A DNA stretch of 64,000 nt from Closterium sp. Naga37s-1 (Eukaryota > Streptophyta > Zygnematophyceae > Desmidiales > Closteriaceae), in the NCBI GenBank assembly GCA_947471745.1, contig CANJKZ010000267.1, positions 575,001 to 639,000 on the forward strand, written 5' to 3'. This document shows, one piece after another, positions 56,690-64,000 of the stretch (within the stretch, counting starts at the first letter, position 1; each line of letters starts with the position of its first letter). A program made the position numbers and the translations under genes. The notes below the pieces were generated by a model. The model saw only the letters and a list, made by a program, of their open reading frames with translations. It made no database searches and was not told the origin of the DNA.

Positions 56690-57412
56690 GGAGCAGTAGC
56701 AGCAGTAGCAGCAGGAGCAGTGCGACTCGGCAGGGCGGCGCGGCTCGGTAGGGCGGCGCGGCTCGGCAAGGCTGCGCGGCTCGGCAGGGCGGCGCGGGTG
56801 CGGCGGTGCGCTTACCAGGGCGGATCGGGGTAGGGCCGTGGCGCACCGGCAGGTCAGGGCCGCTTCGAGGGAGAGCCGCAACGAGGCGGCAGTGCAGGGC
56901 GGCGATGCGGGCGGCAGTGCAGGGCCGCGACAACGGCGGCTGTAGGGAGGGCCGCAACAGCGGCGTAGGAAGGGCAGCGACGGCGGCAGGCAGGGCCGCA
57001 ACGGCGGCAGGCAGGGCCGCGTCAGCTCCAGACAGGGCCGAGACGGCAGGGCGGCAGGGCCGCAAAGGCAGGGCAGGGCCGCTACGGCCTCAGGGAGGGC
57101 CGCGACGGCAGGACGGCAGGGCCGCAACGGTAGGGCGGCAGGGCCGCGACGGCAGGATGGGGCCGCGAGGGGCCGCGAGGGGCCGCGAAGGGCCGCGAAG
57201 GGACGCGACGGGCCGCTAAGGGCGACAGGGCGGGCCGCGTAAGGGCGGCAGGGCGGTTCGCGGCAGGGCGGCGACGGGCCGTGAAGGGCGGCAGGGTGGG
57301 CCGCTAAGGGCGAGAGGGCGGGCCGCTAAGGGCCGCGAAGGCAGGGCGGGCCGCTAAGGGCGCGACGGGCCGAAAGGGTAAGGCCGCGCGATACGTGCTT
57401 CGGGCAGGGTAG
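56690..57412 (-). repeat. GC-rich repeat leader of element III
   Basis: CAGGGCCGC(A/G)A and GGGCCGCTAAGGGC units, ending in CTTCGGGCAGGGTAGG and an A run next to the primer-site hairpin. Confidence 0.8.
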
Positions 57413-57634
57413 GAAAAAAAATATTCAAAGTGGTGGGCCCAAGGGAAAACGGTCCCACTAGGGAACCCGCTCTATACCATGTGAGATTACTAGCGAGGAA
57501 AAAGAATGAACTAGAAATGAGATGGGTACAAATAGGAAAACCTAGAAAAGCTGTACCCCATAATGTCTAACCCACTACAGCCTAAACAGGCTATATCATA
57601 TATGTTTGACACTTATATCTGGGGTAATACGGTA

Positions 57635-60600
57635 TTTGTCCTTGCTGTCGTGCTGTTTTCGTCAAGTCAAAGGTCGCTGACCTTTGACCTTCGCTCCAAC
57701 TTCTTGATGTTGTCGCTTTTTGTCAACTGCTTCGCTATTGCTTGGTTGACTCGTTTTTGCTTCGCTGTGAGTATGCTTCGTTCTTGTTATAGTGCTCGAC
57801 ACATCAGAAGCGTGAATTATATGTTTCGAACACTCCCCTTCGCTTCTGGAGTGTCGTCGCTGACATGGCCTTGTCTAGTCAGCAGCATGCAGTACTTGAA
57901 CTTCTGCTTTCCAAGTTTCTTGGTGAAGTAATCTGCTGCCATCTCGGACGTGGGGCAGTAGGATAGCCCGAGTCTTCCTTTTTCGATCTCGTCTTTCACG
58001 AAGAAGTATCGCAGGGCGATGTGCTTCGTTCGGTTCGCGAACCCGTTTTTGTTCTCTATGCGAATTGCCGATTGATTGTCGCAGAAGAGGGAGAAGCTGG
58101 GTAACTGAGCCAACTTTGCTTCTTCCGGAAGTTCGCGAAGGTACAGTCCTTCCTTGGTAGCTGTGCAGAGTGCGATGTATTCTGCTTCGGCGGAAGAGAG
58201 ATCAATTAACTCTTTCTTGCTTGACTGCCACGAGATAGGACCGACGGGCTCGAGTCGATAGACGTAGCCGGTGCGCGATCGTCTGTTGTCGGAGTCGCCT
58301 GCGTGGTCGGCATCCACATAGCCGATTAGTTTTGGCGTCGTGGTTGCAGTTTTGTGGTAGGTTAGGCCGACTGCTGGTGTGCTGACGAGGTAGTGTAGCG
58401 CGCGATCAAGTTCCGCCATATGCTCTGCTTCAGGCCTTTTGAGATAGGTAGCAAGTTGGCTCGCCGAGTATGACAGGTCCGGTCGACAGGTGACGGCTGC
58501 GAAGAGTAAGCATCCCAGTTTCCGCTGGTAGTCGCGTACGCCGGCTGGTCCGGGCGGATTAGATTCTCCCTGGTGGTTTAGCGGCTGGCGTTAATCCAAA
58601 GCGTTTTGCGATGGTGTCGGCGTATTTTGCGGTGCTGAGGTAGATCGCGTTCTCTCCGTCGAGTATGTTGAGCCCCAGGTATTCGGTCACGGTGGAGGAA
58701 ACCGTGAGTGAGAGATCTTGTTGCAGCTCCCTTCGAACCAGGTGGTGATGTCGTCGGTGGAGCCTATGTAGAGTAGGTCGTCTACATAGACGATGAGCAG
58801 GATGTACTCTGCTACCTTTGTGAGTCTGTACATCCCTTGATCGTGCGGCAGTTGCTGGAAGCCGATGCGAATCAGTTGGGTGTGCAGGTACTGTTCCCAT
58901 AGTCGCGGAGCTTGTTTGATGCCGTACAGCGACTTCAGTAGCTGACAGACTTGGTTGGGGTCTGTGATGGATCCGTGCGGCTGCTCGACGAAGATCTCTG
59001 CATCGACAGGATCATAGAGGAATGCATTGGCCACGTCGATTTGGCGGAGCTTCTTCCGTTTCATGGCAGCCACTGCGAGAAGAATTTGCAAAGAGGTATG
59101 TCGGATGACCGGCGCGAAAGTTTCGGTGAAGTCCCGTCCGTGCTCTTCATCGAAGTTGCGCACGACCCATCGTGCCTTAAACTTGTCAATTGTTCCGTCT
59201 ACCTTTGTTTTCACGCGGAAAACCCATTTTCCCGTGAGTATGGTTTTGTTGCGTACTGCTCCGAATGGGAACCATTTTCCACGTGTTGCGGTCTTCCAGA
59301 GCTTTTAGCTCCCTGTCCATGGCTTCGCCCCATTTTTCCCTGTGCTCCCCCCCCTGAGCCTGCTGGACTGTAGTAGGCTCTCGCGGTGGCGACGCTCCAT
59401 GGACGGAGGTGACGAGGCCGAGAATCTGCAGCCCACTCTGTGTGAGTCGGGGAAGGCTTGGATCCTCGGGATAGACTGCTTCGTCTCCCGCTTCTGGGTC
59501 AGGTACGAAATTGGGGCCTATGCGTTCGGAGACACTGGTGTTGACGAGTTGGGGTGTAACGTGTCGGCGTAGTCGTAGTAGACTTCGGCGTTGACACTTT
59601 CGCTAGGGTTGTCATCGTCCATCGGAACAGGTACCGAGCAGTAAGGCAGTGGCCCGGCTTCCTCTGATGCTCCATCCACGTTTTGCTCATCTTAGTCAGC
59701 TTCATTTGCTGGCGAGGCGAAGGCTCGGTTGCCACGGAAGCCGCCCGTGGGGTCTCGTTCTGCTGCCAGGTTGTCCAGGTACGTTTGGAGGGTGAGTCGT
59801 TCGTAGAAAAGAACGTCACATGCTGCTACTGTTTCTTTCGAGTAGACGTCGGAGATTTTCCACGCGTTGTAGTGTTTTTCGATGCCCAGGTGTAGCCCCC
59901 ATTGTGCGCGTTGTGAGAATCGATCGGCTCGTGCAGTGTGTGGTCGGTATTGTACCATGCAACCAAAAATTCGTAACATTTTTGTGTTGCCCAGCTTCCT
60001 GTCCATAGCAGATGCGGTGATGCGTTATTCAGGAGTGAGGACGACGGGAGCAAGTTGTGCAGTAGTACAGCGTGGTCCATCGCCTCAGGCCACTGGCTGT
60101 CAGGTAGTCGCATGCCACGTAGCAGCTTGCGCATGGTGTTCTGGAGGGTCCGATTCATCCTTTCTGCCACGCCTTGCTGTTGATGAGCGTAAGGGAGAGA
60201 GATGAGTCGCTTGATGCCTCTCTCTGCCAGGTATTTCTTGAACCGCTGTGATTGATATTCTCCTCTCCCGTTAGACTAAAAACTCTTTAGCTTCACTCCT
60301 GACTCCCTTTCTGCTTCTGGGAGCCATGCGACGAAGGCTTCGAAGGCTATCTCGCGGCTTGGTAGGTTGAGGTGCCAGACGTATCTGGTGGCAGAGTCGA
60401 TGAACGTTATCATGTAGTTGTAAGCTCCTTGTCCGCTTTCGCGGGCGTACATGATGTCGCTGTAGACCTTCTCCAGTGGTGCTGGTGCACTTGGGTTGTG
60501 GAGAGAGACGAACGGTTGACGATGTATGTCGGCTTCGGGGCAGGTAAAGCAGATTTCACGGATTCGTTGAAGTTCTCTGCCGTCTAGTAAAGTTAGCGAG

Positions 60601-63600
60601 TCCTTGTCGAGAACTCCTACTCTTATCGTGTTTTTTCAGTGCCATGTTGCTGGGATGTCCTAGCCTTTGATGCCACAGTGATTTGTCGGCGCGATGTCCA
60701 GGTGATCGCCTGTACAGGTCGGAGTTGGAGTAGAAGCTTGCGGTGACGTTGGCACTTCTGTGAACGTCGCCTGGAGCAGGAGTCGGTGTGGAGTCGTTGA
60801 TGGGAGGTGGTGCTGATGAAGGGCCGGCGATTGGAGCTGGTACTGTTGTCTCTGTTATCGCTTCTGCTTCTGCGGATGTTGCTGATGCTTCTGCCGTGGT
60901 TGCTTCTGCTTCTCCCAATGTTGCTTCTACTCCTGCTGTCTGTTGTATTACCGCTAACGAACTTGTCCGTTCTGCTTCAGGTATGGTGTGCGAGTACCAG
61001 ACACCTTCGGGACTGAAGTCGGGGTTGAGATCCGGCGGGTGCGTCCAAGTGGTGAAGTTAACAATTGCGTCGCTGTCAGCAGTGCCTCGATCTGGGACAA
61101 AGTCGAGGACGAAGACGTTGTTCTTCAGGACCGCCTTCCCGATGTAAAGTCCGCCCTTCCCGTGGTACAATTTGAACTCTTAGACGATGCTGTCGGCTTC
61201 GAGGTGAATCCCCTTTGCCATAAGCTGGCTTACGCTGAGTAAATTGTAGCCGAGTCCTTCTGCAATTAGAACCTTTGACATCTGCAAGATAACGTTAGTC
61301 TCTCGGGACTGCAGTTGAACTACTCCTTGTCGTCGTGTGCGCAGGTTCTGGTTGTTGGCGACGGTTATCAAGACTTCCCGGTTGAGACGTTGTTCCTGTT
61401 GAACAAAGCGATCTGAAGAGCACATGTGTTGTCCGCAGCAGCTGTCTAAGAACCAAGTGTCTTGGCCGGACAGCTCGTTCTGAGCGATGGCGGCGTACGT
61501 CGGATTTGGTTCCAGTGATTCGCGACGAGGTGTGCGTTCGTCGAGTAGTTCTTCTGATGAGTAAGTCGGTGGTGATCCAGTGATGCAGGAGTCAGTTCTT
61601 GCCATGCAGCTTACGATATTGCTTGTCCCTCGTGCAGGCTGTGATGTTGACGTTGAGGACTGCGCCTGGTTTGAAGGTTGTGGCTGCGTGGAGGCCACTT
61701 GACTGCTTGAGGGTCGGAGCTGACGTGGTGGTGGTGCTGATTGCTGATGGTTCGGGCAGTTCACGCGGGAGTGTCCAGACGTTCGACAGAGATGACAAAA
61801 CGGTGGTACGTATCTTCGTGCTTGGTGCTCGTGTTGACGGTTGTTGTTGTGGCACCTCTGAGTGTGAAAGGCGAACTCTGGTACTGATGCTCTTTTCTTG
61901 TGTCGTTCTTCGTGCAGGTCCATATCTTGTTGGTCAGCATGAAAGTCTGCGCAGAGGTTTGCTTCAGAAAGTCTTCCGTGGGCTCGGAGAATGGCCTGGG
62001 TGGAACGCCATTGAGGACCAAGACCAGCGAGGACGACGGTGACGAAGGCGTCTTTGGATAGTGCCCCACCGCACCGAAGGAGTCTGTCGCGTAGACCGCG
62101 ACAGCGACTGATATATGCCATCCCTTTTTCGTCGGGTTGCATTTGGACTGTTGTCAATTTTTACGCTGTCGTTTGCTTGATACAGGTTCTTCAGATGGTT
62201 GTAGGCAAGCTCGGCGGAGTTACCATATCCGCGATTAGTTCGGATGTTCTGCTGCTCGCTTGCCGTTATGTTTCACAGGAGAATGGTGTACGCCATCAGT
62301 GACTGATACGTGTACTGCTGCTTGTCGTACTGTGTCCCGTGTGTAGGATATGGCAGGGAACCATCGAAGAAACCAAGGATTTGTGCCCCCTCCATCATTA
62401 GCTCGAATTTGAAGGACCAGGTATAGAAGTCCTTCCCGTCGAATGGTGTTGTCGTTTGCAGTTTTAGCACGTGTGCGAATTGTGACTGCAACTGAAGTGC
62501 ATCCAATGTCTTCGTTGAGGCTCATATGGTCCGAAGGTAGGTTGCTGATTTCCGCGCGCAAAGGAGGAGCCGTCAAGGCTCATGGGAGTAACTCTGTTGT
62601 TGTTGTCGCTGTTGTTTGACTGCGCAGGTGCCGCTTGTTGTTGCTCGTAGAACGACATGAAGGAGAAGAACTTCTCCATCATGCTTGGGTCAAAGCTAGT
62701 TGCTGGATTGACAGGTGCTTCAGTAGATTCTGCAGCTGCTCTCATACCATGTTGGGCTGGAAAAGCCCTTAGGATCGTTTCAATGACTAAGGCTCAGAGT
62801 GATGATGTATTAGCGGAAGCGTCATAGTGAGATTGATTGAACCACCTTGCACTGGTGTGTGAGAACAAGATGAGTTGATTATAACAAAGAGATACATCGC
62901 TTTTATATGATTACAGGGAATATGAAAGGTTTTACTAACTGCAACTGTAACTTCTAATGCGGTTCGATGCAGCGACGACTTGGGTAACTGCTCAACAGCG
63001 AGTCAGTTACTGTATTCTCCCGGACATAACACCCTAGGGTATAGCTAAAAATACAGGGAAAAAATGGGGGGGGGGGGGGGGGGGGGGGGGGTCTCCTCAT
63101 AGGAAAAAGCTACATAATGCCCAGGTGCATACATATGGTATATTTTAGTGTAAGATGTTTTTCAAGTAGACAACTTGAGTGTTTTCATTGTAGTTTTAAC
63201 ATCACAGGTTGAGGCGCAAATGTGAGTTTCGACGCGCACGTTATCACCCACTCGAAAATGCCATGTGGCATCTCTCTGGCCACCAGCACGTGGCGACAGC
63301 AAAATAGTGGGAGGGGGGGAATTTCGGTAGATTTGACGTGAAAGAACCGCGGAATTTCATCGAGGGGGTGATTCTCGCGATATCCTCTCGTACTTGCACC
63401 TTCTCGTTAACAGCTATAATACGGAATGTGTAAGAAAAGGAGGGTGTTATAAAAAATCACCCAAAAAGGTGGGTACAGTACAAACGAGGCCGCCCATAGC
63501 ACCCACCCCGCAAAAGCTACCCGGGGGGTGTACAATTTTGGCGGGTGTTATGTCCGGGAGAATACAGTATTTGTCTTTGCTGTCGTGCTGTTTTCGTCAA

Positions 63601-63752
63601 GTCAAAGGCCGCTGACCTTTGACCTTCGCTCCAACTTCTTGCTGTAACCGCTTCGTTGTAGCTTGGTTGACTCGGTGTTGCTTCGCGGTGAGTCTGCTTC
63701 GTTCTTGTTATAGTGCTCGACACTTCATAGGAGTGAATTATATGTTTCCAAC
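57635..63752 (-). mobile_element. Copia element VI (second family), broken and older
   Basis: The right LTR is 62750-63752 including MITE1 (about 443 bp without it). The left LTR is 57635-57832 plus the stranded part at 33100-33299. LTR ends are TGTTSG and CCAAC. The primer site TGGTATGAGAGCA lies at 62749-62737 and the polypurine tract AAGGGGAG at about 57833-57840. Parts, right to left: gag (about 61.6-62.75 kb) with a zinc knuckle CHLCRTSGHSRVNC, protease, integrase (HQRLGHPS), reverse transcriptase (YVDDLLYIG), RNase H (GYVDADHAGD). Broken in at least half a dozen places. The two LTRs differ by about 5 percent over 200 bp, making it the oldest copia layer here. Confidence 0.9.
63010..63567. 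mobile_element. MITE1: 558-bp element with perfect 25-bp TIRs
   Basis: CTGTATTCTCCCGGACATAA plus CACCC at 63010-63034 is the exact reverse complement of 63543-63567. TA flanks both sides (63008-63009 and 63568-63569). It interrupts the right LTR of element VI at the TA corresponding to the MITE2 site in the left LTR. The interior is non-coding and has a run of 26 G at 63066-63091. The ends match the right end of the pogo-like element. Confidence 0.93.
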
Positions 63753-63766
63753 GGATACCAGTATAT

Positions 63767-64000
63767 TGTCAGATTTATATGACATAGCTACTGTAGGCTA
63801 TAGTGGGGTAGCACATATGGGGTACAGTTTTCTAGGGTTTGCATTTGTACCCAACTTTCCCTTAGTCATTTCATTCCTCGTTTCTTCTCATGGTATCGAG
63901 CAGGTTCCCTAGTGGGAACGATTCCTAGGGCCCACCACCACGAATTTTTTTTTTCCTGCCCGGAGCGCGCTTCGCTCCGGCCCGAGTCGCGCCCTCTGTG
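63767..64000 (+). mobile_element. Copia element VII (family 1), left end, cut by the window
   Basis: LTR of 124 bp at 63767-63890, nearly the same as the LTR of element II but on the plus strand. Next come the primer site TGGTATCGAGCAGG at 63891, the hairpin GTTCCCTAGTGGGAAC, a T run and the CCTGCCCGGAGCGCGC stretch of the family leader. The rest lies outside the window, so its state is unknown. Confidence 0.9.

Larger units (their letters stand above)
50314..57611 (-). mobile_element. Copia element III (family 1), broken
   Basis: LTRs of 132 bp (50314-50445 and 57480-57611) differ at one base; CTTAT is duplicated (50309-50313 and 57612-57616). It is inserted in MITE2. The primer site is a variant (TGGTATAGAGCGGG). 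Parts, right to left: GC-rich leader (about 56.7-57.41 kb), gag with a very long glycine-rich tract, protease, integrase, reverse transcriptase, RNase H (ending near 50.68 kb). Broken at about four or five places, one of them a GC-rich foreign insert. Recent. Confidence 0.92.
33300..57632. mobile_element. MITE2: TIR element split by nested copia insertions
   Basis: Its own sequence is 33300-33584, 50081-50313 and 57617-57632, about 534 bp. Left end CCGTATGACCCCGGATATAA and right end CTTATATCTGGGGTAATACG then G form imperfect terminal inverted repeats, flanked by TA at 33298 and 57633. The interior is rich in short palindromes such as AAGCGCATGCGCTT (33342 region and 50227 region). It was cut by element II (duplication TTACA) and element III (duplication CTTAT). 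It sits in the left LTR of copia element VI. Non-coding; presumably moved by a pogo/Tc1-like transposase. Confidence 0.8.

Noticed and set aside
1-64000. A novel defence or CRISPR-like system
   Set aside because: Nothing in the window supports one. The most unusual items are the coiled-coil/LRR family and the transposase-MITE set reported above.

Overview
This is nuclear DNA of a eukaryote, most likely of the green plant lineage. The evidence is GT-AG introns, Ty1/copia elements with plant-style primer sites resembling TGGTATCAGAGC, and a pogo/Tigger-like DNA transposon. The GC-rich coding style, glycine-rich copia gag proteins and many minisatellites would fit a streptophyte alga or an early-diverging land plant. 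That placement is a guess. I recognise no rRNA, tRNA, CRISPR or prokaryotic-type operon. Most long open frames here are by-products of repeats.

The left half (1-30.6 kb) is host DNA holding a scattered, partly decayed family of related genes on both strands. The full architecture, pieced together from several loci, is a GC/CT-rich leader ending in a splice donor, a 41-codon exon, a coiled-coil exon with donor GAG|GTGAGT, a short intron, and an exon of leucine-rich repeats of the VTDAG type. Recognisable copies are F (minus, about 6.9-7.8 kb), A (minus, 8.1-9.1 kb), D (minus, 9.9-12.1 kb), E (plus, 13.9-18.7 kb), B (minus, 21.9-23.2 kb, the best preserved) and C (plus, 28.8-30.6 kb). A, E and F are visibly damaged. 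Between them lie a 4.95-kb array of a 27-bp unit (1857-6807), an array of ten TGAGTCA motifs (25.8-26.0 kb) and many short tandem repeats.

A pogo/Tigger-like transposase gene (minus, 30.65-32.67 kb) follows, with a very long acidic tail made by a CTC microsatellite and one in-frame stop. Its right end at 33097 matches the ends of two short TIR elements further right.

The right half (33.1-64 kb) is a nested stack of transposons. The oldest layer is a broken copia element (VI, about 57.6-63.75 kb, with part of its left LTR stranded at 33.1-33.3 kb). Each LTR of VI carries a small TIR element at the same TA. The one in the left LTR (MITE2) was split by two copia elements of a second family: II (33585-50075) and III (50314-57611). 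Element II was in turn hit by copia element I (33755-41272), which looks whole, and by a short non-autonomous LTR element V (48279-49908). Target-site duplications support every step for I, II, III and V. A further copy, VII, starts at 63767 and runs off the window. LTR pairs of I and II are identical and those of III and V differ at one base, so these insertions are recent; the LTRs of VI differ by roughly 5 percent.
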